A stretch of DNA of 9,333 nucleotides from Pseudomonadota bacterium (GTDB lineage: Bacteria; Pseudomonadota; Gammaproteobacteria; Natronospirales; REEB76): contig JAJYBN010000030.1 of the NCBI GenBank assembly GCA_021779005.1, positions 1 through 9,333 on the forward strand, read 5' to 3'. Shown piece after piece: positions 1 to 6,686 of the stretch; positions within the stretch are counted from its first letter, which is position 1, and the number at the start of each line of letters is the position of its first letter. The position numbers were made by a program, and so were the translations under genes. The notes beneath the pieces were generated by a model. The model searched no databases. It was not told where the DNA came from and saw nothing but the letters and a program-made list of their open reading frames with translations.

Positions 1-132
1 GGGCGATGCCAGGCTCCGATGCCGGCGCCATCGGCCCGATGACCGCAGGCGCTGGATGACTCGGTCTAGAATGCAAAAACAGGTCCATCAGCCGTGGACA
101 CCAACGTTGCTGCAAAAATGACGGGGAGCCGG

Positions 133-780
133 ATGGATCACAAACAGCACTGGGAAGACGTGTACTCGCAGAAGCCGGAAGACAGCTTGAGCTGGTTTCA
201 GCCACGGCCGGAAATCTCCCTGGAACTGATCCATGCCGCGGGGTTGCCAAAGACCGCTGCGCTCATCGATGTGGGCGGCGGTGCTTCGCGGCTGGTGGAT
301 TGTCTCTTGGCGGAAGGTTTTTCGGACGTCACGGTGCTGGATATCGCGGAGCATGCACTGCAGAAAACTCAGTCGCGTCTCGGCGATTTGGCCAGCCGGG
401 CGCACTGGATCGTAGCCGATGTCACGCGTTGGAATCCCGAGCGCCAATATCGCCTCTGGCATGACCGGGCGGTGTTCCACTTCCTCACCGACGCAACGGA
501 ACGCGCCGCCTACCGCAAGAATCTGGAAGCGGCCTTGGCGCCCGGTGGCACCGCCATCACCGCCAGCTTTGCGTTGGAAGGCCCGGAACGCTGCAGCGGT
601 CTGCCGGTGCAGCGCTATTCGCCGGAAACTCTTTCTGCCGAACTGGGTCCGAAATTCCATCTGACAGCACATCGCCAGGAAACACATCACACGCCGGCCG
701 ACAGAATCCAGCAGTTCCAGTATTCAGTCTTTGAATACCGCCCGACGAAAGACGGATTAAGCGCTACTCAAGATGAATAA
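133..780 (+). CDS. Class I SAM-dependent methyltransferase
   Basis: A 215-residue cytosolic protein with the Rossmann-type methyltransferase layout. Motif I, the SAM-binding glycine loop IDVGGGASRLVD, is at about residues 45-56. The acidic residue expected to hold the SAM ribose is Asp70 in VLDIA. A motif II-like ADVT is at 95-98, and HDRAVFHFL at 110-118 fits the motif IV strand; APGG at about 136-139 precedes a late strand. The N-terminus (HWEDVY, then SWFQ) is typical of small methyltransferases annotated only by fold, so the methyl acceptor is unknown. I chose ATG 133 because GGGGAG lies 4 bases upstream and the family motif begins right after it. An in-frame GTG at 94 and ATG at 118 would add 13 or 5 residues without a better ribosome site. 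The gene converges with the desaturase, 27 bases separating the two stops. The family is sure, the substrate is not. Confidence 0.9.
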   Translation: MDHKQHWEDVYSQKPEDSLSWFQPRPEISLELIHAAGLPKTAALIDVGGGASRLVDCLLAEGFSDVTVLDIAEHALQKTQSRLGDLASRAHWIVADVTRWNPERQYRLWHDRAVFHFLTDATERAAYRKNLEAALAPGGTAITASFALEGPERCSGLPVQRYSPETLSAELGPKFHLTAHRQETHHTPADRIQQFQYSVFEYRPTKDGLSATQDE

Positions 781-807
781 TCGAGACTTGAGCAGTACTA
801 GCTGCCG

Positions 808-1944
808 TCATGCAGGAGTATCGGAGAGTGCCATGCGCCGCAGCCAGCGGAAGTGCGAAGCCACGGCTCCGCCCAGGGTGGGATGCGCCGTGTAGTGCAC
901 GCCGAATTCGCGGCAGGTTTTTTCGACGATGGCAGAGATGGCCGGATAGTTGACATGACTGAGGGTGGGGAACAGATGGTGTTCGATCTGGAAGTTCAGG
1001 CCGCCCACCAGCCATGACACCAGCCGATTGCTACGGGCGAAGTCCACGCTGCTCTGCACCTGATGCACGGCCCAGGCGTTCTCGATGCGTCCGGTGTGTG
1101 TATCGACACAGGGGAAATCCGCTTGCTCGACGGTGTGCGCCAACTGGAATACCACACTAAGGACCACGCCTACGATCCCCGCGACGAGAGCGTAGAACAG
1201 CAGCACAGACCACAGTGGATGGAACAAAAATGGGATGCCGAATGCCAGCATCAGGAACGTGAGCTTGCCGCCGATGAACAGCGCCAGTTCCCAGCCGAGC
1301 GGCCGCGGGATACGGTTCTCGCCGATGTGACCGGTGATGACGTCGTGGAAGTCGTCGTAGAAGTGCCACTTGATGACCATCACGCCGTACAACGGCCACA
1401 GGTAAAAATGCTGCCAGCGGTGAAAAGCACGGCGCCGATGCTGTGGGCTAAGCCGCCCGAAGATGCCGAGATCGATATCGGTGTCGTGGCCTTTGACGTT
1501 CACATAGGTGTGATGGAACACCACGTGTTTCCAGCGCCACACGTAAGAACTGCCACCCACCATGTCCAGGGTCATGGCCATGAGCTTGTTAACCCAGAAG
1601 CGCCGGGAATAGGCTTTGTGGCCACCATCGTGCTGGATGTTGAAACCGATCTCGGCGGTGGCGAGCCCGAGGATGACTGCGAGCGGCAGGGTCTGCCACC
1701 AAGTTTGGGCGACGAACACCAGTAGCCCATAGGAACATGCGAAGGCCGCGAGGATGATCGCGGTCTTGAGGTACATCCGTGGACAGTCACGTTGACGCAG
1801 ACTGGTACGCTTGATGAAATTTTCGACCCGGCTCCGCAGCTCTGACTGGAAACCAACATCGTGGCCGAACTTGAGCTTTTGACTCGAGTCATGGGTAGCG
1901 TGGGGCGACGCTGTCTCTCTATTGGCCCCCAAAGCCTGCTGCAT
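808..1944 (-). CDS. Membrane fatty-acid (acyl-CoA type) desaturase
   Basis: A 378-residue integral membrane di-iron desaturase of the FA_desaturase superfamily, closest by motif to the linoleoyl-CoA / delta-6-like group. It would use O2 and two electrons to place a double bond in a fatty acyl chain at the inner membrane. All three histidine boxes are present: HDGGH at about 105-109, HVVFHH at 140-145 and QIEHH at 319-323; His270 in QLAHTVE may be a further ligand. Hydrophobic pairs at about 63-97 and 226-268 give the usual two hairpins. No cytochrome b5 or ferredoxin domain is fused, so electrons must come from proteins encoded elsewhere. Start chosen at ATG 1942-1944, preceded by a weak GAGAAA; the usual family length is about 360-380. 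The frame stays open to a GTG at 2094, which would add 50 residues that do not look like the family. Its start faces the lipoprotein gene across about 300 bases. Confidence 0.92.
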   Translation of the reverse strand: MQQALGANRETASPHATHDSSQKLKFGHDVGFQSELRSRVENFIKRTSLRQRDCPRMYLKTAIILAAFACSYGLLVFVAQTWWQTLPLAVILGLATAEIGFNIQHDGGHKAYSRRFWVNKLMAMTLDMVGGSSYVWRWKHVVFHHTYVNVKGHDTDIDLGIFGRLSPQHRRRAFHRWQHFYLWPLYGVMVIKWHFYDDFHDVITGHIGENRIPRPLGWELALFIGGKLTFLMLAFGIPFLFHPLWSVLLFYALVAGIVGVVLSVVFQLAHTVEQADFPCVDTHTGRIENAWAVHQVQSSVDFARSNRLVSWLVGGLNFQIEHHLFPTLSHVNYPAISAIVEKTCREFGVHYTAHPTLGGAVASHFRWLRRMALSDTPA

Positions 1945-2245
1945 GCTGATTTCTCGTGTTTCTGGGCGCCAGCCTAACAGATATCCCGGCGGCTGGACGC
2001 TGAAATGGCCAAGTCCTATCGTGCGCTGCTGTTGCAGCCGGTCTGCGGATACGGCTTTAGCCAGGCCAACCGCTGGCGGCGGCGTTGCGGACACGCTACA
2101 AGCAGGTTCAAAATAAAATGTGGAGTGCCAAGATCATGGCTGCATCTGCGCCATACACCACGCCCATGTGTGCCGGGTGGCAGATTTCAGAAGTTACGTA
2201 CTACTATCAATCTCCATCGCATCATGCAATCGGGAGTGCGCGGAC
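1945..2245. other. Divergent intergenic region, no gene seen
   Basis: This stretch separates the starts of the desaturase (-) and the lipoprotein (+) and must carry both promoters. I found no -35/-10 pair with acceptable spacing on either strand. A lone TAAAAT at 2114-2119 and a TACTAT at 2202-2207 resemble -10 elements but lack a good -35. A short perfect hairpin (GCTGC, TGTT, GCAGC) lies at about 2027-2040 without a T run. Short open frames here have no family resemblance and no ribosome site, so I treat them as chance. Confidence 0.55.
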
Positions 2246-3031
2246 ATGAACATCAAGCTTGGGTTTGGATTGACGGTGTTGGCCGCCCTGATCATGGCTG
2301 GTTGTGCTTCGACCAGTGAGCTGACCGATAAACCGATACAACTCCAGCCGGACCAAGGTATCGCCGCCATCGTGCTGGACGCGCCGAACCGCATCACCCA
2401 GATATCGTTTGTGGCAAAAGATCCAGGTGCTTCAAGTTTCGAAGTTCCGGATACTCAGGGCGGACCTATGCTCTACATGGTACCCGTCAAGGCTGGCCGT
2501 TACTGCCTGATGCATTTCCGTTACTGGAAAACGATATTCAAATCTAAACAGGATCTGGGTTGTTTCACAGTCATCGCGGGCCGTATCACCTATACAGGTG
2601 ACCTGATACCCAGCGGCAGCCCTCTTTCGAGTGAGGCGGTTCTGCACCACGAATTCAATTTCATGACTTTCACCGACAGGCTGCACAAACAATACCCGGT
2701 TCTGGCCAGCCTATTTCCGCTGGCTTCGGCACCCCAACCGCCTAGCGGTGTGGATGCCACGCCGACTACAAACATAATGTCCACCTGGATTGAAAACATC
2801 AGCGGAAGCAATGCACAAGCCATTTACATTCAAAACAACAGCAGCTGGTCGATGCAAGTTATTAACTTCAATCTGACGGACTGCATCAATACCAATCCGG
2901 CCTGCGGCAATCGCCAGATGAACGTAACTTTCGGTCCGTTCACCAGGAAACAGATAATGGTCATCGGGCCGGTTGACGTGCACGCAATCTATGAGTACCA
3001 CTATGACTATAATTACCGGGACGTTGACTGA
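2246..3031 (+). CDS. Hypothetical lipoprotein, probably two beta-rich domains
   Basis: I do not recognise the family. Residues 1-19 form a type II signal peptide ending in IMAG, followed by Cys20; Met at -3 is an acceptable but uncommon lipobox residue. Ala at +2 predicts sorting to the outer membrane. Domain one (about 35-155) has alternating hydrophobic strands and a segment VPVKAGRYCL...CFTVIAGRITYTGDL (about 79-119). That pattern of a 'Gly-Arg-Tyr' turn and a terminal YxGDL strand appears in several small bacterial lipoproteins. Cys87 and Cys106 could pair. A Pro/Ser/Thr-rich linker (about 158-177) leads to domain two (about 178-261), which holds Cys213 and Cys220 seven residues apart and a tail rich in Tyr (YEYHYDYNY). 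ATG 2246 is chosen because GGGAG lies 9 bases upstream and the signal peptide begins there. An open frame upstream from 2120 would hide the signal. Four 60-base rows inside the gene count 38-47% GC, below the 62-70% of rows in the minus-strand trio. Confidence 0.8.
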   Translation: MNIKLGFGLTVLAALIMAGCASTSELTDKPIQLQPDQGIAAIVLDAPNRITQISFVAKDPGASSFEVPDTQGGPMLYMVPVKAGRYCLMHFRYWKTIFKSKQDLGCFTVIAGRITYTGDLIPSGSPLSSEAVLHHEFNFMTFTDRLHKQYPVLASLFPLASAPQPPSGVDATPTTNIMSTWIENISGSNAQAIYIQNNSSWSMQVINFNLTDCINTNPACGNRQMNVTFGPFTRKQIMVIGPVDVHAIYEYHYDYNYRDVD

Positions 3032-3130
3032 GACCTCTGAAAAATTTATTCACTTTGGCATTCGTCAGTCGTGGAATGCAGCCCGCTAGCTGCTAAATTA
3101 ATAGTTGTACCAACCCCCTCGGAGAATTCC

Positions 3131-3538
3131 ATGAGCTGGATAACGGACGATGCGGGCAAACTGCTACTGCGACTGCTGGTGGGTGTGCTAACTCTCCTGC
3201 ACGGCCTGCATCTGGTATATGCCGGTCCACATGGGGTGGTCGACATGCTGGCTGCGCACGGCATTCCGGGCTTTCTCGGTTATGCCGTGTACCTGGGTGA
3301 AGTACTGGCTCCGCTGCTGGTGATCTTCGGTTTCTATGCGCGCATCGGTGGTCTGTTGATCTTCCTCACACTCGTCGTTGCCGTGCTGCTGGTCCACGGG
3401 ACGAATATATTCCACCTGAATCAGGCCGGCGGCTGGATCATCGAACTGGAATTGTTCTACGGCCTATGTGGTCTGGCGGTGGCACTGCTGGGGGCCGGCA
3501 AATACAGCGTCGCAGGCGCCGGCGGGAAATGGAATTGA
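3131..3538 (+). CDS. DoxX family integral membrane protein
   Basis: A 135-residue inner-membrane protein with the four-helix DoxX layout (COG2259). Predicted helices are at about 10-30, 47-68, 72-90 and 103-121. Family-like features are the early LLRLLVGVLTLLHGLH segment, the short amphipathic DMLAAHGIPG stretch before helix two, GEVLAPLLVIFGFYARIGGLL spanning helices two and three, and the late ELELFYG before helix four. DoxX-type proteins are small membrane partners linked to thiol, quinone or oxidative stress, but most have no defined reaction, so no substrate is given. ATG 3131 is chosen because GGAG at 3121-3124 lies 6 bases upstream. The open frame from 3071 adds 20 residues unlike the family. 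It follows the lipoprotein gene by 99 AT-richer bases and converges on the pirin gene, the two stops being 53 bases apart. Confidence 0.9.
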   Translation: MSWITDDAGKLLLRLLVGVLTLLHGLHLVYAGPHGVVDMLAAHGIPGFLGYAVYLGEVLAPLLVIFGFYARIGGLLIFLTLVVAVLLVHGTNIFHLNQAGGWIIELELFYGLCGLAVALLGAGKYSVAGAGGKWN

Positions 3539-3591
3539 AGCTTTAATCGGCACACAGTCCGGCCTAACCAGTCCACGATTTTCATTCTTGA

Positions 3592-4299
3592 TTATTGCAA
3601 GTCGAATAACAGCATTTCGCCTTGCGGCGCGCCGCTGGCGCTGATGGTAGCCGGACCCATGAGCGCAGCGCCATCGCCTTCATTCAATGGTCTGCCGTTG
3701 ATGCTGACGCTGCCGCTTGCTATATGCAGCCAGGCACGGCGACCGCGCGGCAACTGATAGGTGACTGTTTCTTTAAGGACACGCGCGGCCATGAGCACCA
3801 GATCCTGATGGATGGTTACCAGGCCGCCGCTATTTTCAACAGCCGCAAGTTTGAGCCAGCGACCGTTTAGGTCTTCCGGTTTGAAGCTGCGCTGTTCGTA
3901 GCTGGGCGGCAGACCACGCTGCTGCGGGATGATCCAGATCTGCAGGAAATGCACTGGCTTCTGCTGCGATGCGTTGTACTCGCTGTGAGTGATGCCGGTG
4001 CCGGCGCTCATGCGCTGGATCTCGCCGGGGCGGATCACGGAACCGGTGCCCAGACTGTCCTTGTGCTGCAACGCGCCGTCCAGCACGTAACTGATGATGT
4101 CCATGTCGTTGTGGCTGTGGGGCGCAAACCCGCCGCCGGGCGCTACCCGGTCGTCGTTGATGACCCGCAGTACACCGAAGCCCATGTAGCGTGGATCCTG
4201 ATACTCACCGAACGAAAATGTATGCCGGCTGTCCAGCCAGTCACGGCGGCTGCGACCGCGTTCAGCGGCGGGTCGGAGGATGATGCTGTCAGAATGCAT
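3592..4299 (-). CDS. Pirin family protein (bicupin, YhhW-like)
   Basis: A 235-residue bicupin of the pirin family. The N-terminal cupin carries the metal site: His61 and His63 in FAPHSHND, then His105 and Glu107 in THSEYN. The 44-residue spacing between first and third ligands equals that of E. coli YhhW (His57, His59, His101, Glu103), a pirin with quercetin 2,3-dioxygenase activity in vitro. Other family marks are RHTFSFGEYQDP near residue 25-36, GFGVLRVINDD at about 40-50 and the pirin core RPGEIQRMSAGTG at about 90-102. The C-terminal cupin (about 150-235) ends in MLLFDL. The physiological substrate of such proteins is usually unknown. I start at ATG 4297-4299; an in-frame TTG at 4314 adds 5 residues and has no ribosome site. 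The protein is cytosolic, with no signal peptide. It shares a convergent end with the DoxX gene. Confidence 0.93.
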   Translation of the reverse strand: MHSDSIILRPAAERGRSRRDWLDSRHTFSFGEYQDPRYMGFGVLRVINDDRVAPGGGFAPHSHNDMDIISYVLDGALQHKDSLGTGSVIRPGEIQRMSAGTGITHSEYNASQQKPVHFLQIWIIPQQRGLPPSYEQRSFKPEDLNGRWLKLAAVENSGGLVTIHQDLVLMAARVLKETVTYQLPRGRRAWLHIASGSVSINGRPLNEGDGAALMGPATISASGAPQGEMLLFDLQ

Positions 4300-4460
4300 G
4301 GGCCATCTCGGCAATTATGGTATTTCGATCGGCAATGAGTCGCAGCGTGCGCCACTGCATAAATTTAATACAGGGATCTCTGATTTGTTCCTTAATATCC
4401 TGATTTCGATGGTAGGGCGCAAAATGAAATTGACCGGAGATTACACAGTTTTATACGTGG
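4300..4460. other. AT-rich intergenic gap upstream of the pirin gene
   Basis: This is the region between the pirin start and the stop of the CoA-transferase gene, both on the minus strand. Two 60-base rows here count 40% and 47% GC, lower than the coding rows on the left arm of the minus-strand trio. It should contain the pirin promoter and the end of the upstream transcript. I see several TATTAA/TAAATT-like strings but no -35/-10 pair with good spacing, and no stem with a T run that would be a clear terminator. A small open frame across it looks like chance. Confidence 0.4.
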
Positions 4461-6626
4461 CTATTTATCACCAGCAGTAGCCAATGCCGATGTCACCAGT
4501 CTGGCCAGTACTCTTTCCTTGAGCGTGACAGGTTTATCCAATCCCATGCGCTTGAGATAGGGCGCGGCTGAACGCCGGTTCTGTGGTTTCATCAAAGCCA
4601 GCCCGATGCCAAGCTTGCCGCCCAGAGTCTCACTGTGGGCCTTCAGACGGGTGAGGGCCTTGCCCAGCACCAGTTCCTCGGGCGTGAATTCGTGGCCGAA
4701 GGGAAAATCCGGAAACAGGCCAGCGCTACGGAAAGGCTTGAGTCCCGCCTGCAACTTTTCCGGCAGGTTCTCGCGGAAGGCCTCCGGGATACAATAGTCA
4801 GGCATGAGCTTGCCGGCGCGCTTCGCTGCCTCGAGTAGCTGCCCCTGGAAACGCGAGTCGCTGATGTTGAGCAGCGCCGCGATCACTTCCCAATCCTGCT
4901 TGCCGCGCAGGTCGGCGATGCCGTATTCGGTGATCACCACGTCGCGCAGGTGGCGCGGGATGGTGCATTGCGCGTAATCCCACAGGATGTTCGACTCCAG
5001 CCTGCCATGTGAGCGGCGCACACTCTTGAGCATGATGATGGAGCGGCCCTGCCTCAAGGCGTGCGCCATGGCCACGAAGTTGTACTGGCCACCGACCCCG
5101 CTCACCACCTGGCCGCTGGCCAGGGTATCGGAAGCGGCCGCGCCCAGCAGCGTCATCTTCATGCAGATGTTGAGGAAGCGCGCGTGCCGGTGCTGGCGCT
5201 GCTCCAGTTCCACATCGCTGAAGATCTCGTTGACCTTGGAGACTGCGGTCATGGCGAACAGGCGCCGCTCCGGTTCCGGCATGTCCCGCAACTGCTGATA
5301 AAACCAGTTGGAACCCAGAAAGAAGGCGCCGTGCAGCAGCACGCCGTTCGCAAGTTTTGCGCCCAGGCCGTCATGCACGATGCGATTGAGGATCGCGCGG
5401 TCTTGCAGATCCGGCAGCAGGCGCATGCCGTCCGGCAGGACCAGGCTGCCGTCGTCGAACCTGACATCCGGATGCAGGATGCCATAGTGTTTCAGGAACA
5501 CCGCGTCTTCAGCACTCAGGGGAGAGTGGATGGCGCCGGCGTCGAGCAATGCTGTGAGTGTCTCCGCGCCGATACTCTCTGAAATCTTGCCTTCGTTTAG
5601 GAGTTTCTGCAGCAGCTCGTGGTCGTATACGCGGCGTTTGAGGATGCCGCTGCGATACAGATGCAGCAACCCGTCACTGAACATCTCGCTGCCAGCGTAC
5701 AGTCCGGCAGTGAAAGCTTCCAGTCCGCCCAGCCGCGTGATGGCCTCACCGAATTTCTGCTGGATGCCGAGGGCTTCGATCACCTGCCGGTAACGGTTGT
5801 TGTCCGCATGCCGCAGTTGCGTGGCATACACGAAAGCATCACCCAGGGAACCGATGCCCACCTGTAAGGTGCCGCCGTCCTTGATGAGGGTGCTGGCGTG
5901 CAGGCCGATCATATGCTCCACAGGATCGATGGCCAGGGCCGGCACGCCGAACAAGTGATGCGCATAGGCGGGATTGTCCACCAGCAGGTCGAAGAATTCC
6001 GGCGGCACCTGGGCGTCACCGGGCATGAACGGCAACTGGTTGTTCACCAGCCCGACGATGGCGATCCGGCGGCCGGCTTTTTCAGCTTCGCGCATCAGCG
6101 GCTGGATATCGAGAGTCAGGTCCGGGTTGCCGGACAGGCTGTAGCTGATCTGCCCGTCGCGCTCCTGCCGGGCGACCATCTGCAGGATCACGTTGATACC
6201 CGCCGCCAGCATGTCGCGCACCACGTGCGTGTAGTTGCTGCTGACGTAATGCTGCTGGGCGTGGGCATTGCCCAACAGGCCACCGGACTTGAAGTAGAAC
6301 TCTGAGATCTCGATGTTGGCGGGCAGGGTGTTGGAATGCAGCGCCCGCATGTACTCCAGTTCCGGATAATCGCCGAACACCCGCTCTGCGAACGGTTTCA
6401 GGAAACGCTGTTCCAGACCGCTCTTGCCCGTCGGCCGCTCCAGCGATAGCGCCGTCATGAGGGTGAGATGCAGGGATGGATCGCCGGCCACGCACCGGTA
6501 GAGGGCGTTCACCAGAGGATTGGGTTTGCCGATGCCCAGCGGCGTGCCGACCACCAGATGCGGGCCAATACGCTCGATGATGGCCTGCACGCAGCGATCG
6601 AGATCATCCAGGATGGGCGGTTGCAT
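4461..6626 (-). CDS. Acetyl-CoA hydrolase / CoA-transferase family protein, long form
   Basis: A 721-residue cytosolic member of the acetyl-CoA hydrolase/transferase family (COG0427; C-terminal domain of the PF13336 type). The family moves CoA between acyl groups through a glutamyl-CoA intermediate, for example acetate, propionate, succinate or 4-hydroxybutyrate. Visible marks are TLQVGIGSLGDAF at about 253-265, the probable catalytic Glu314 in GSEMFSDG, GVGGQYNFVAMA at about 510-521 and the family signature ITEYGIADLRGK at about 565-576. It is longer than the usual 430-540 residues, with about 196 residues between Glu314 and GVGGQ. It belongs to a long proteobacterial form whose substrate I cannot name. 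ATG 6624-6626 is chosen because GGAG lies 5 bases upstream; an ATG at 6671 would add 15 residues across the hairpin and T run. It lies 60 bases after the S9 peptidase gene and may be its last operon partner. Confidence 0.9.
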   Translation of the reverse strand: MQPPILDDLDRCVQAIIERIGPHLVVGTPLGIGKPNPLVNALYRCVAGDPSLHLTLMTALSLERPTGKSGLEQRFLKPFAERVFGDYPELEYMRALHSNTLPANIEISEFYFKSGGLLGNAHAQQHYVSSNYTHVVRDMLAAGINVILQMVARQERDGQISYSLSGNPDLTLDIQPLMREAEKAGRRIAIVGLVNNQLPFMPGDAQVPPEFFDLLVDNPAYAHHLFGVPALAIDPVEHMIGLHASTLIKDGGTLQVGIGSLGDAFVYATQLRHADNNRYRQVIEALGIQQKFGEAITRLGGLEAFTAGLYAGSEMFSDGLLHLYRSGILKRRVYDHELLQKLLNEGKISESIGAETLTALLDAGAIHSPLSAEDAVFLKHYGILHPDVRFDDGSLVLPDGMRLLPDLQDRAILNRIVHDGLGAKLANGVLLHGAFFLGSNWFYQQLRDMPEPERRLFAMTAVSKVNEIFSDVELEQRQHRHARFLNICMKMTLLGAAASDTLASGQVVSGVGGQYNFVAMAHALRQGRSIIMLKSVRRSHGRLESNILWDYAQCTIPRHLRDVVITEYGIADLRGKQDWEVIAALLNISDSRFQGQLLEAAKRAGKLMPDYCIPEAFRENLPEKLQAGLKPFRSAGLFPDFPFGHEFTPEELVLGKALTRLKAHSETLGGKLGIGLALMKPQNRRSAAPYLKRMGLDKPVTLKERVLARLVTSALATAGDK

Positions 6627-6637
6627 GTGTGCTCCGC

Positions 6638-6665
6638 AAAAAAACTGACCCCGCCGTTGAGCGGG
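6638..6665 (-). terminator. Hairpin plus T7 run, possible terminator or attenuator
   Basis: On the minus strand, CCCGC (6665-6661), a six-base loop and GCGGG (6654-6650) form a five-pair GC stem. Five bases (GTCAG) then precede seven T residues (6644-6638). A short stem and a T run that does not abut it make a weak intrinsic terminator. Its place, between the S9 stop and the GGAG site of the CoA-transferase gene, fits partial termination within an operon. The stem and T run are seen directly; the function is inferred. Confidence 0.35.
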
Positions 6666-6686
6666 TTCCATGTTAGCACTACCGGT

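Noticed and set aside
3..59. An 18-codon open stretch ending in TGA, possibly the tail of a gene left of the window.
   Set aside because: It is too short to tell from chance and shows no recognisable motif. Sequence to the left of the window would settle it.
88..690. A 200-codon minus-strand open frame opposite the methyltransferase.
   Set aside because: The plus-strand product carries clear SAM-binding motifs; the minus-strand product has none.
767..792. CTCAAG and CTTGAG inverted repeat between the two convergent genes, considered as a two-way terminator.
   Set aside because: The stem is only six pairs with a 14-base loop, and no T run follows it on either strand.
1063..1725. A 220-codon plus-strand open frame opposite the desaturase.
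   Set aside because: The desaturase has all three histidine boxes on the other strand. The plus-strand product is charged and low in recognisable features.
2120..2245. An upstream extension of the lipoprotein frame by 42 codons.
   Set aside because: It would bury the signal peptide and lipobox, lacks a ribosome site, and GGGAG lies 9 bases before the ATG at 2246.
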